Source of the DNA: Lolliginicoccus suaedae
Lineage (GTDB): Bacteria > Actinomycetota > Actinomycetes > Mycobacteriales > Mycobacteriaceae
Reading direction: 5' to 3'
Length of the DNA stretch: 64,000 nucleotides
Assembly (NCBI RefSeq): GCF_008312885.1
Contig: NZ_VSSO01000003.1
Coordinates: forward strand, 513,080-577,079
In this document: one piece after another, positions 1 through 8,071 of the stretch
Layout: each line of letters opens with the position of its first letter
How positions within the stretch are numbered: the stretch's first letter is position 1
Translations under genes and position numbers: made by a program
Notes under the pieces: generated by a model
The model's input: only the letters and a program-made list of their open reading frames with translations
Database searches by the model: none
Told to the model about the DNA's origin: nothing

Positions 1-974
1 ATGCGGCCGGTGGCCTGACCGATGACCGTGTTGGCCAGGTCGACGATCTGCGGGGTGGAGCGGTAGTCACGCACCAGCCGCACGAGCGTCGCGTCCGGAT
101 AGGTGCGGGTGAAGTCGAGCAGGTGGCGGGGCGAGGCGCCGGTGAACGAGTAGATGGTCTGGTTGGCGTCCCCCACCACGGTCAGGTCATCGCGCCCGCC
201 GAGCCAGGCATCAAGCACGCGCTGCTGCAGCGGCGTGACGTCCTGGTACTCGTCGACGAGGAAGCAGCGGTAGCGGTCGCGGAACTCCTCGGCGACCACG
301 GCGTTGTCCTCGAGCGCCCCGGCGGTGAACAGCAGAAGGTCATCGAAGTCGAGGTACATGGTGTCGCCGCTGGACTTGATGGCTTCATAGTTCTCGTAGA
401 CCGCGGCAACGACCTCCGGGGGCGCGGGGACCTGCCTGTCGAGGCCAGCGACGATCGCGGGATAGTCCTCCGGGGCGATCAGCGATGCCTTCGCCCACTC
501 GATCTCGGCGGCGAAGTCCCGCACGCTCTCGGGATCAGTGGTGGCCCGCGCGCGCTGCGCCGCCTGCCGCACGACGGGGAACTTGCGGTCGAGCAGCTGC
601 CACGGCACCTCGCCCATCACGCGCGGCCAGAAGTACCTCAGCTGCCGCATCGACGCCGCGTGGAATGTCCGGGCCTGCACGAGCCCCGCGGTGGGGTCGG
701 CGGCACCGGAGGCACTGAGTTCCCGCAGCCGGGTGCGCATCTCCCCTGCCGCGCGGCTGGTGAACGTGACGGCGAGGACCTGCCCGGCGGAGACGTGCCC
801 CGCGCTGATGAGGTGGGCGATGCGGCGGGTGACCGTGCGGGTCTTGCCCGTTCCAGCGCCAGCGAGAACGCACAGTGGTCCACGGGGCGCGGTGACCGCG
901 GCCCGCTGCTCCGGGTCGAGGCCATCGAGAAGGTCGTCCTGCGGCAGGGTCGCGGCGGTGGTTGGGCGAGACAT
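1..974 (-). CDS. uvrD2: ATP-dependent DNA helicase UvrD2, N-terminal part (runs off the window)
   Basis: Superfamily 1A 3'-5' DNA helicase of the UvrD/PcrA family. About 324 N-terminal residues are visible and the frame is still open at base 1. Reading from the start, the Walker A motif GAGTGKT lies near residues 39-45, the DEYQDV motif (Walker B) and the motif [17 protein letters not shown] follow, and the visible part ends in the FRDYRST-like motif region. The near-identity of these motifs to the mycobacterial UvrD2 that I recall, and the divergent mycoredoxin gene next to it, support UvrD2 rather than UvrD1. ATGs at 983 and 986 are in frame upstream and the longer one has an AGGGA at suitable distance, so the start could be up to four codons earlier. 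The C-terminal HRDC region that marks UvrD2 is outside the window. Confidence 0.92.
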   Translation of the reverse strand, partial: MSRPTTAATLPQDDLLDGLDPEQRAAVTAPRGPLCVLAGAGTGKTRTVTRRIAHLISAGHVSAGQVLAVTFTSRAAGEMRTRLRELSASGAADPTAGLVQARTFHAASMRQLRYFWPRVMGEVPWQLLDRKFPVVRQAAQRARATTDPESVRDFAAEIEWAKASLIAPEDYPAIVAGLDRQVPAPPEVVAAVYENYEAIKSSGDTMYLDFDDLLLFTAGALEDNAVVAEEFRDRYRCFLVDEYQDVTPLQQRVLDAWLGGRDDLTVVGDANQTIYSFTGASPRHLLDFTRTYPDATLVRLVRDYRSTPQIVDLANTVIGQATGR

Positions 975-1018
975 GGCCTCCATCATGGCAGCGATCCCTG
1001 ACACTTCGAAGCCGCTGC

Positions 1019-1046
1019 GGGAATACGCGCCGCCCGGATCGTGGTT
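1019..1046 (+). promoter_or_regulatory. SigH/SigR-type promoter of mrx1
   Basis: GGGAATA is followed by 17 bases and then gGTT, matching the SigH/SigR thiol-stress promoter pattern GGGAAYA-N16/17-cGTT. The expected transcription start lies only a few bases before the mrx1 ATG at 1057, so the message would be almost leaderless. This would explain why mrx1 lacks a recognisable ribosome binding site. The same pattern stands in front of sigH in this window. Confidence 0.6.
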
Positions 1047-1056
1047 CACTGCCGGT

Positions 1057-1305
1057 ATGACCTCTACGAATACCGTCACGATGTACACCACGAGCTGGTG
1101 CGGCTTCTGCCTGCGCCTGAAGAAGCAGATGAGCGAGGCTGGCATCGCGTTCACCGAGGTCGACATCGAGTTCGAGCCCGAGGCCGCGGAGTTCGTCGGC
1201 TCGATCAATGGCGGCAACCACGTCGTGCCCACGCTTCGCTTCCCCAATGGCAAGACCGCGACCAACCCGTCGCTGGCACAGGTCAAGGCGCTGATCGACA
1301 GCTAG
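1057..1305 (+). CDS. mrx1: Mycoredoxin 1 (glutaredoxin-like, mycothiol-dependent)
   Basis: Small thioredoxin-fold protein of 82 residues that reduces mycothiol mixed disulfides in the cytoplasm. The redox motif W-C-G-F-C is at residues 14-18 (Cys15, Cys18), preceded by the usual MYTTSW strand. The glutaredoxin-type cis-proline region VVPTLRF follows and the segment FVGSINGGN is typical of the mycoredoxin family. The ATG at 1057 gives the normal family length; there is no Shine-Dalgarno sequence, consistent with the close SigH-type promoter. It is divergent from uvrD2, as recalled for mycobacteria. Mycothiol use is inferred from family and order. Confidence 0.93.
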   Translation: MTSTNTVTMYTTSWCGFCLRLKKQMSEAGIAFTEVDIEFEPEAAEFVGSINGGNHVVPTLRFPNGKTATNPSLAQVKALIDS

Positions 1306-1320
1306 TCCCGGACCCGAATC

Positions 1321-1359
1321 GTGAAGATCCAGCCACGCCGGACGTGGCTGGATCTTCAC
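1321..1359. terminator. Bidirectional terminator hairpin between mrx1 and nudC
   Basis: A perfect 17-bp inverted repeat (GTGAAGATCCAGCCACG and its complement) encloses a 5-base loop. It lies 15 bases after the mrx1 stop and 17 bases after the end of the converging nudC gene, so it can serve both. There is no clear U-tract, as is usual in high-GC actinobacteria. Confidence 0.8.
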
Positions 1360-1376
1360 TTTCCGGAGAACCGTGA

Positions 1377-2300
1377 CTACTCGTGCTGCACCCAGGATTG
1401 GAGGATGCCGCGCGCGATGGAGATCGATCCGGGCGCGGTGAACGGCAGCCCGGGTCTGGTGGTGGTCCAGTCGTCGTCTGTGGCCAGCGCCAAGCGCACG
1501 TCGTCGCGGTGGAACCAGCGGGCATCCTCGATCTCGTCCCTGTCGGGCACGACGGGGGCCCGTCGGTCGGCGCGGGCGTGGAATCCCAGCATGAGGGAGC
1601 GCGGGAACGGCCAGGGCTGGCTGCCGAGGTAGTGGACGTCGTCGACGGTGACCCCGATCTCCTCGCGTACCTCGCGCACGACGCACGCCTCCGCGGACTC
1701 GCCCGCTTCGACGAAGCCTGCGAGCAGCGAGTAGCGGCCCGCCGGCCATGCGGGCTGGCGACCGAGCAGGACGTGATCGGCGCCGTCGTGGACCAGGCAG
1801 ATAGCGGCCGGGTCGGTGCGCGGATAGTCCTCGCGGCCGCAGGAGACGCAGCGGCGCGCCCATCCGGCCTGCACTGGTTCGGTGGTGCCGCCGCAGCGAG
1901 GACAAAACCGTGCGTGGCGGTGCCAATTCAGGACTGCTTGCGCCGTGGTGCAGAGCCCTGCATCTCGCGCGTCGAGCAGCGCCCCGGTGGAGCGCAGGTC
2001 AGCGAGGCTCCCGCTCGGGCTGCTCTCCCGGACGGCCCAGATGTGGCGCGCGCCACCGGTATCGAGCACGGCGATCAGCACGGCTTCGGCCGGAGGCGCG
2101 TCAGCGATGGACAGGGCTGCCTGGAGATGAAGCGCGCCATTGTCGATGGGGACGCGGTTGGTGTCGTCCATGCGCAGGACGAGGGCACTCGACCAGCCGT
2201 CGCGCAGCGCTACGGGGTCGGCACGCAGCCAGGCGGCCCGCTCGAGCCCGGCGCGGGAGAGCAGCGGGGTGTGAGCGAGGGCGAGGGCCCGCCAGCTCAT
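1377..2300 (-). CDS. nudC: NADH pyrophosphatase NudC (Nudix hydrolase)
   Basis: Hydrolyses NAD(H) and, in characterised family members, removes NAD caps from RNA. The 307-residue protein has an N-terminal variable domain, a zinc ribbon with CPRCGG and CVSCG cysteine pairs near residues 135-160, and the Nudix box GFVEAGESAEACVVREVREE. The motif SQPWPFPRSLMLGF downstream is diagnostic for the NudC subfamily. The start overlaps the stop of the upstream K+ channel gene by four bases, so the two are translationally coupled. Confidence 0.92.
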   Translation of the reverse strand: MSWRALALAHTPLLSRAGLERAAWLRADPVALRDGWSSALVLRMDDTNRVPIDNGALHLQAALSIADAPPAEAVLIAVLDTGGARHIWAVRESSPSGSLADLRSTGALLDARDAGLCTTAQAVLNWHRHARFCPRCGGTTEPVQAGWARRCVSCGREDYPRTDPAAICLVHDGADHVLLGRQPAWPAGRYSLLAGFVEAGESAEACVVREVREEIGVTVDDVHYLGSQPWPFPRSLMLGFHARADRRAPVVPDRDEIEDARWFHRDDVRLALATDDDWTTTRPGLPFTAPGSISIARGILQSWVQHE

Positions 2301-3394
2301 CGAGTGTCCTGCTTCTCGCTGGCCCGCTGTGCCTCGTGGTGCGCGTGCCGCAGGAACAGCACCCGGTCACCGGCTTCGATCATGGCGATGTCCTCGTCGG
2401 CGCGGTGCAGCTTCCCGGCGCGGACGACCCCGAGCACGATGTTCTTCAGCGAGCGCGGGGAGCTGCCGATCTCCTCGTCGGTGACGGCGCGCTCGGCGAT
2501 CGCGAAGCCGAGCTCGGGGGTGAGCAGGTCCTCGATCATCTCCACGACGGTGGGGGTGGTGGTGGCGATCCCGAGCAGTCGGCCAGCTGTCTCCGAGGAG
2601 ACGACCACCGAGTCGGCACCGGATTGCTTGAGCAGGTGCGTGTTCTCGGACTCCCGGATGGCGGCGATGATCTTCGCGCGCGGGGCGATCTCCCGTGCGG
2701 TGAGCGTCGCGAGGACGGAGGCATCGTCGCGGTTCGTGGCGATGATGATGGAGCGAGCATGGGGCGCCCCCGCGAGCCGCAGCACATCAGCGCGGGTGGC
2801 GGAGCCATGCACGGTGACCAGGCCGCGCGCGGATGCTGCTTCGAGCACGGCGCTCTCGGTGTCGACGACCACGATATCGCTGGCGGGGATGCCGTCACCG
2901 ATCATCGCATCGACCGCGGTGCGGCCCTTGGTGCCATATCCGACAACGATGATGTGATTGCGCACGCGTTCCCTCCAGCGTTGGATGCGCCACGCCTGTC
3001 GCGAAGTCTCGGTGAGGACTTCCAGGGTGGTGCCGATGAGCAGGATGAAGAACATCACCCGCAGCGGGGTGATGAGGAAGATGTTGGTGGCGCGCGCGAA
3101 CTGGGATAATGGCGCGATATCGCCGTAGCCAGTGGTCGAGAGGCTGACCGTCGCGTAGTAGAGGCAGTCGAGATAGGTCAGGGGCGTGTCGAGGGAGTTG
3201 CTGTAGCCGTCCCGGTCGGCATAGACGACGAGCGAGGTCAGCACCACGGCGATCGCCGCGCCAACGATGCGCCAGGTGATGGCGCCCAGGGGGCTGCGAT
3301 CGAGCTTGGGCATGCGGACCACGCCCACGAGGGCATGCAGTGGGCGGTCCGTGAGATCCTGCCCGGATGCTTGCTTCCGCATCAGTTGGCGCAC
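2297..3394 (-). CDS. Two-transmembrane potassium channel with cytoplasmic TrkA-N (RCK) domain
   Basis: Predicted K+ channel of 365 residues in the plasma membrane. A first hydrophobic helix (about residues 40-60) is followed by the pore segment with the selectivity filter TTGYGD and a second helix near residues 100-125. The cytoplasmic half begins IIVVGYGTKGRTAV, the Rossmann nucleotide-binding start of an RCK/TrkA-N domain, and ends with a TrkA-C-like lobe. GTG at 3394 gives this length; an ATG four codons later (3382) is equally possible. It overlaps nudC and matches the position of Rv3200c in M. tuberculosis as recalled. Ion specificity is inferred from the GYGD filter. Confidence 0.9.
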   Translation of the reverse strand: MRQLMRKQASGQDLTDRPLHALVGVVRMPKLDRSPLGAITWRIVGAAIAVVLTSLVVYADRDGYSNSLDTPLTYLDCLYYATVSLSTTGYGDIAPLSQFARATNIFLITPLRVMFFILLIGTTLEVLTETSRQAWRIQRWRERVRNHIIVVGYGTKGRTAVDAMIGDGIPASDIVVVDTESAVLEAASARGLVTVHGSATRADVLRLAGAPHARSIIIATNRDDASVLATLTAREIAPRAKIIAAIRESENTHLLKQSGADSVVVSSETAGRLLGIATTTPTVVEMIEDLLTPELGFAIAERAVTDEEIGSSPRSLKNIVLGVVRAGKLHRADEDIAMIEAGDRVLFLRHAHHEAQRASEKQDTR

Positions 3395-3402
3395 ATCCCG
3401 AG

Positions 3403-3446
3403 GCTAGCGCGCCTGGTGTGCGGCCCGTGCGCCTACCCGCGCTAGC
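3403..3446. terminator. Inverted repeat between the reductase-like gene and the K+ channel gene
   Basis: Nine-base arms GCTAGCGCG and CGCGCTAGC enclose about 26 bases. The element lies in the 58-base gap between two minus-strand genes. It may be a weak terminator or attenuator; the long loop makes this uncertain. Confidence 0.35.
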
Positions 3447-3452
3447 GCTCGA

Positions 3453-4637
3453 CTATTCCTCGCCATCAGCCATGAGCAGTGGTGGTGCGGGCGCCTCCGC
3501 CCCGGGGCCAGCGTCCTCGTCGTCGAGGCCGTAGTGCCGGCAGGTGTCGCGGATCGCCCCGAGGCCGAATGCCTGGATCGCGCCGAGCACGCCGGTGCGG
3601 CGATGAACGGCACGAGTGCTCGCGTGCGCCTCCACGACGGCCGCCCAGGCGAGCAGGGACGCGGTGAGCTGGTACTGGTTGGGGCCGCGGAGATTGACGG
3701 CCCCGAGCTGATGGCCCGAGGCAGCGAACACGCGGGCGGCGACGAGCGTGCGGGACTGGGCCAGCGCGGGCTGGTCGAGCTCGGTGGAGCGCAGCGTGCT
3801 CGCCCGCGCGCCGACCGCGGCGATCAGGCGCTGGGAGCCGGGGATGGAGCGCAGCGCGGGCACCGCGATGCTGGCGCGCGACAGCATCGGTGAGGCCTTC
3901 CCGAACCAGCCGAGGTAGACGTCGAGCTCCTGCAGGCTCGGCGAGATCTCCGGGATGGTGAGGTGCTCGGTGGTGCCGATGCTGAATCCGCTGCGATTGC
4001 GCCCGCCGATGGAGAAGCGGGCGCTGCGGGCGCCGGGCCGCTCATCGCGGATGCCACCGCGGTAGGTGAAGGAGCGCTGCAGGCTCGCCCCGGCGAGGGA
4101 CGCGATGGTGCCGCGGCTCAGGGAGCACAGGGAACCGTTGGCGCGGAAGTAGCCGATCTCGAGCCGGTGCGGCATGCCCATGTCGGCGGCCTTCTCGAGC
4201 GCCCAGGCGCCGGCGAGCTGCCCGCTGACGTACTCGTGCCCGAATCCTGGCATCAGGCGGGCCCCGCGGTGCGCGGCGCGGGCGCCGAGCTTGGCGAAGA
4301 TCCAGCGGATGAACGAGGGTTCCCCCGCGGAGTCGAGGTAGGACGCGCCGGCCTCCGCGGCAGCCTCCGCCACGGTGCGGCCGAGTTCCTCGAAGGGCCC
4401 GATCGTCGTGATGATCACGTCGTCCGCAGTGATGGTGCGTCGCAGGGTGCCCACGTCGCGCACGTCGAGCGCGATGGTGGGCAGTGGTTGCTGGGGCGAG
4501 AGCTCCCGCGCGCGGCGCGCCAGCGCGTCGGGATCGCGCCCGACCAGGATGGGGCGCTCCCGGCGGGCGAGGAGCTCCTGCGCGACCAGGCCGCCGGTAT
4601 AGCCTGTGGCACCAAGCACCAGGATTCTTCTCGTCAT
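3453..4637 (-). CDS. Saccharopine-dehydrogenase-like NADP-binding oxidoreductase
   Basis: The 394-residue protein starts with a Rossmann fold, RILVLGATGYTGGLVAQEL, and continues through VGRDPDAL and VIITTIGPF, as in saccharopine-dehydrogenase-like proteins and trans-acting enoyl reductases. It therefore probably binds NAD(P)H and acts on a carbonyl or enoyl substrate, but the sequence does not show which. No signal peptide or clear membrane helix is present. ATG at 4637 is chosen; GTG at 4643 is in frame and leaves a gap of only five bases after adnB. It lies between adnB and the K+ channel, all on the same strand, so cotranscription is likely. Confidence 0.75.
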   Translation of the reverse strand: MTRRILVLGATGYTGGLVAQELLARRERPILVGRDPDALARRARELSPQQPLPTIALDVRDVGTLRRTITADDVIITTIGPFEELGRTVAEAAAEAGASYLDSAGEPSFIRWIFAKLGARAAHRGARLMPGFGHEYVSGQLAGAWALEKAADMGMPHRLEIGYFRANGSLCSLSRGTIASLAGASLQRSFTYRGGIRDERPGARSARFSIGGRNRSGFSIGTTEHLTIPEISPSLQELDVYLGWFGKASPMLSRASIAVPALRSIPGSQRLIAAVGARASTLRSTELDQPALAQSRTLVAARVFAASGHQLGAVNLRGPNQYQLTASLLAWAAVVEAHASTRAVHRRTGVLGAIQAFGLGAIRDTCRHYGLDDEDAGPGAEAPAPPLLMADGEE

Positions 4638-4648
4638 GCTCACCGAGC

Positions 4649-7600
4649 CTAGTGGTCGAGCGCTGGCGCTGCGGGATCGACGTGGCGTGCCGCGGCGGTG
4701 TCGCCCGGATTCTCGAGGATCGCGCGCAGCTGATCGCGGTCGGGCAGGTCCTTCGGCGCCACGGTGTTGCCCGAGCGCACGTAGTGGAACGCGGCCCGGA
4801 CCTTGGCGAGCTCGACGGGCTCGCCAGTGGTGCTCATCAGGTCTGCCCAGGCGATGCGATAGGCGGCGAGCTGCATCGCGACCGCACGCTCGTCGCGCGG
4901 CCCGGCTTCCTTGCCGGTCTTCCAGTCCACCACGGTCCAGCCGCCGTCGTTGTCGCGGAAGACGGCATCGATGCGGCCGCGCAGCACGGTGCCGCCGACG
5001 ACGGTCTCGAACGGCACCTCTACCTCGACGGGATTGCGGGTCGCCCAGGCGGATCGCTCGAACGCGTCCTGGAGCTGCTCGAGGTTGTCATCGACCTTCT
5101 CGTCGATGTCCGCGGCTCCGGGCAGGTCGTCGAGGTCGAGCAGCCGGGTGGCGCTGTAGCGGCGCTCGAGCCAGGCGTGGAAGGCGGTGCCGCGCCGGGC
5201 CAGCGGGTTCGGCGGGTAGGGCAAGGGCCGCCGCAGCCGCACGGCGAGCTCGTCGGGGGATCCGGCGAGCATCACGACGTTGCTGACCGACAGGTGCCGC
5301 GGCAGCCGCACCTCGACGACGGTCTCCTGCCGTTGCTCCCGCTCGCGCAGTAGCGCATCCACATCGTCTGCCCATTGCCGCGCCTCGGCATCATCGGCTT
5401 CCGCGGTGGCTGCGGGCTGATCGTCGGCTTCCTGCTTGGCCTGCCGCATGGCCGCGCGCACCTGTTTTGCCCCGGCCTCGACGTTGCCGCGCTGCGCGCC
5501 GAGGGCATCGCGCGGCCAGGAGGCGGCATGCACCTGCTCGGAGAGGGGGTTGCTCGCGTCCTCGTCCGGCTTGGGCGCCCAGTGCTCGATGGTGATGGTG
5601 CCGGCGAGAGCGCCCTCGGCGAGGTCCTTCGCCTCCTCGAGGAATAGCGAGGGCCCCTTGGGCTTGAGTCCTTGCTCCGCCCAGTGGTGCCCGGAGAGCA
5701 GCACGACACGCTCGGTGCGGGTGACCGCGACATAGAACAACCGGCGTTCCTCGTCGAGCCCGCGACGCGCGAATGCCTCCTTGTGCGCGTCGAGCGCATC
5801 CCTGAGCTGCTTGCGGTCGGTGACGGCACTGGTGTCGAGGACTGGCACTCCCTCCGCCGCATCCTCGCCAGGCTCGGCCCGGTCGCCGCGCAGGTGGGAG
5901 GGCAGCTCGCGGAGGCTGCTGAGCCAGGTGTCGGAGCGCGCCTCGGAGGGGAACACGCGGTGGCACAGGTGCGGGATCGCGACGACCTCCCATTCGAGGC
6001 CCTTCGCGGAGTGCATGGTGAGGATCTGCACGCGATCGGGCGCCACCTGCGTCTCGCCGGGCGCGAGGCCCTTCTCGATCGTTGCCGCCGCCTGGAGGTA
6101 GCCGAGCAAGCCGGGCAGCGTGGCCGCGGGATTGCGCGAGTATCCGGCCACCACGTCGGCGAACGCGTCGAGGTGCTCGCGTCCCGCGCCGCCACCATCG
6201 ATGCTGGTCGCGCAGCGGGACTCGGCCTCGATGCCGATGCCGATGGTGCGCTCCACATCGGCGACGAGCTCGGTCAGTGGCTGGCCGAGCCTTCCGCGCA
6301 ACTGAGCGAGCTCACCGGCGAGCGCGGTGATGCGCCGGTGGCCCTCGGTGGAGTACTCGGCCCGGTCGCCGGGGTCGGCGATCGCGTCGCTGATGGCGGC
6401 ATGCTCGGCGAGCTCACCGGGAATCGCATCGCCGAGAGCATCGTCGAGGTCCTCCGATGAGGTGACGGCACCACTGCTCGCGGTTCGCTGGGTGAGCGCT
6501 AGCTTGCGGGCGCGCTGCCACAGGGCGGTGATGTCGCGGGCGCCGAGCTGCCACCGCGCTCCGGTGAGCACGCGCATCGCGGCGGTGCCTGCCATCGGGT
6601 CCGCGACGAGCCGCAGCATCGCGACGAGGTCCTGCACCTCGGGGGTGTCGAGCAGGCCACCAAGCCCGACGACCTCGACGGGCAGGCCACGCTCGCGCAA
6701 GGCCTCGGCGAGCGGCGCGGCATCGCGGTTGCGACGGATGAGCACCGCTGCCGTGGGGGGAGCTTCGCCGTTCTCGAGGGTGTTCTGGTAGATCGCGGAG
6801 ATGTGGTCGGCCACCCAGGCTCGCTCGGCCTCCACATCGGTGCACAGGGCGAGGCGGATGTCGCCCTCAGGAGCAGCGGGGCGTGGCTTGAGGATGCTCA
6901 CCTGGATGCCCCGGGCGCGCAGCGGGTCGGAGACCGCGTTCGCGATCGAGAGGGCACGGACCGGGTTGCGCCAGCTCGTGAGCAGCTGGAGGTGGGTTGC
7001 GGGCTTGCCTCGCGGGCCGGGAAAGTCCGTGGCGAACCGGGGCAGGTTCGCCGCCGAGGCCCCGCGCCACCCATAGATGGACTGGATGGGGTCGCCGACG
7101 GCGGTGACGGCGAGGCCGCGGTCCTGCCCGCCTCCGTATAGCGAGGACAGCAGCACTCGCTGCGCGTGCCCGGTGTCCTGGTACTCGTCGAGCAGGACGA
7201 CCCGGTAGCGGGTCCGCTCGATCCTGCCCACTTCCGGGTGCAGGGAGGCGACGCGCGCCGCGAGGGACATCTGGCTGCCGAAGTCGAGCGCACCCTCGGC
7301 GCGCAGCGCATCGCGGAGGCGGCGCACGAGCGGGATGAGCTGGCGCCGGTGCTGCTGCACCTGGGCATGCTTGAGGAGGTCCTGGCTGGGCCCGGCTTGC
7401 TGGCGCGGGCCCGGCGGCAGGGTCTCGATGAGTTGCTCGAACTCATGGGGATGATCCTCGAGCTCGTCGATGTCGATCAGGTGCTCGTCGAGCGCGCCGG
7501 ACAGGGCCAGCACCGAGTCGGTGATCGTCGCGGGGGTGTGCTCGATGTCGAGCGGGCCATCCCAGGTGTTGACCACGGTGAACGCGAGCTGCCACAACTC

Positions 7601-8071
7601 GGTCTGGCCAAGCAGCGTCGCGGAGGGCTCGATGGGCAGGCGCAGGCCATGCTCGGACAGCAGCCGGCCCGCGTAGGCGTGGTAGGTGCTCACGTCGGGC
7701 TCGGCGATCTCGAGGCGGGTGCGCAGCTCGCCGCCCGGGTCGGCATCGCGCAGCAGCGAGGAGCCCGCGATCCGGGCGAGGCGGGCCCGGATGCGCTGGC
7801 CGAGCTGCTGGGCTGCTTTGCGGGTGAAGGTCAGGCCCAGGATCTCCTCGGGACTGACGAACCCGTTGGTCACCAGCCAGATCACCCGGCCCGCCATGGT
7901 CTCGGTCTTGCCCGCGCCTGCTCCAGCGACCACCAGGACGGGCCCGGCGGGCGCGGTGATGACTGCGCGCTGCTCCTCGGTCGGTGGGTGCTGGCCGATG
8001 GCGCGGGCAATCTGCTCGGGGGTGAACCGTGCCTGTGCGAACGGGTCGCGGCTGGATGATCGTCCGCTCAT
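4649..8071 (-). CDS. adnB: ATP-dependent helicase-nuclease subunit AdnB
   Basis: Second subunit of the AdnAB motor-nuclease, which resects double-strand breaks in mycobacteria and related actinobacteria in place of RecBCD/AddAB. The 1140-residue protein has a UvrD-type motor starting with GAGAGKTETM near residue 54, the motif LLDEYQDTGHAQRVLL, the GDPIQSIYGWRGAS motif and a C-terminal RecB-family nuclease (WTVVDWKTGKEAG, then QLAAYRIAW). ATG at 8071 overlaps the adnA stop by four bases (ATGA). Compared with AdnA it keeps all classical motor motifs, fitting its role as the lead ATPase. Confidence 0.92.
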   Translation of the reverse strand: MSGRSSSRDPFAQARFTPEQIARAIGQHPPTEEQRAVITAPAGPVLVVAGAGAGKTETMAGRVIWLVTNGFVSPEEILGLTFTRKAAQQLGQRIRARLARIAGSSLLRDADPGGELRTRLEIAEPDVSTYHAYAGRLLSEHGLRLPIEPSATLLGQTELWQLAFTVVNTWDGPLDIEHTPATITDSVLALSGALDEHLIDIDELEDHPHEFEQLIETLPPGPRQQAGPSQDLLKHAQVQQHRRQLIPLVRRLRDALRAEGALDFGSQMSLAARVASLHPEVGRIERTRYRVVLLDEYQDTGHAQRVLLSSLYGGGQDRGLAVTAVGDPIQSIYGWRGASAANLPRFATDFPGPRGKPATHLQLLTSWRNPVRALSIANAVSDPLRARGIQVSILKPRPAAPEGDIRLALCTDVEAERAWVADHISAIYQNTLENGEAPPTAAVLIRRNRDAAPLAEALRERGLPVEVVGLGGLLDTPEVQDLVAMLRLVADPMAGTAAMRVLTGARWQLGARDITALWQRARKLALTQRTASSGAVTSSEDLDDALGDAIPGELAEHAAISDAIADPGDRAEYSTEGHRRITALAGELAQLRGRLGQPLTELVADVERTIGIGIEAESRCATSIDGGGAGREHLDAFADVVAGYSRNPAATLPGLLGYLQAAATIEKGLAPGETQVAPDRVQILTMHSAKGLEWEVVAIPHLCHRVFPSEARSDTWLSSLRELPSHLRGDRAEPGEDAAEGVPVLDTSAVTDRKQLRDALDAHKEAFARRGLDEERRLFYVAVTRTERVVLLSGHHWAEQGLKPKGPSLFLEEAKDLAEGALAGTITIEHWAPKPDEDASNPLSEQVHAASWPRDALGAQRGNVEAGAKQVRAAMRQAKQEADDQPAATAEADDAEARQWADDVDALLREREQRQETVVEVRLPRHLSVSNVVMLAGSPDELAVRLRRPLPYPPNPLARRGTAFHAWLERRYSATRLLDLDDLPGAADIDEKVDDNLEQLQDAFERSAWATRNPVEVEVPFETVVGGTVLRGRIDAVFRDNDGGWTVVDWKTGKEAGPRDERAVAMQLAAYRIAWADLMSTTGEPVELAKVRAAFHYVRSGNTVAPKDLPDRDQLRAILENPGDTAAARHVDPAAPALDH

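Noticed and set aside
123..1001. Plus-strand frame opposite uvrD2
   Set aside because: The minus strand encodes all expected SF1 helicase motifs; the plus-strand product is low complexity.
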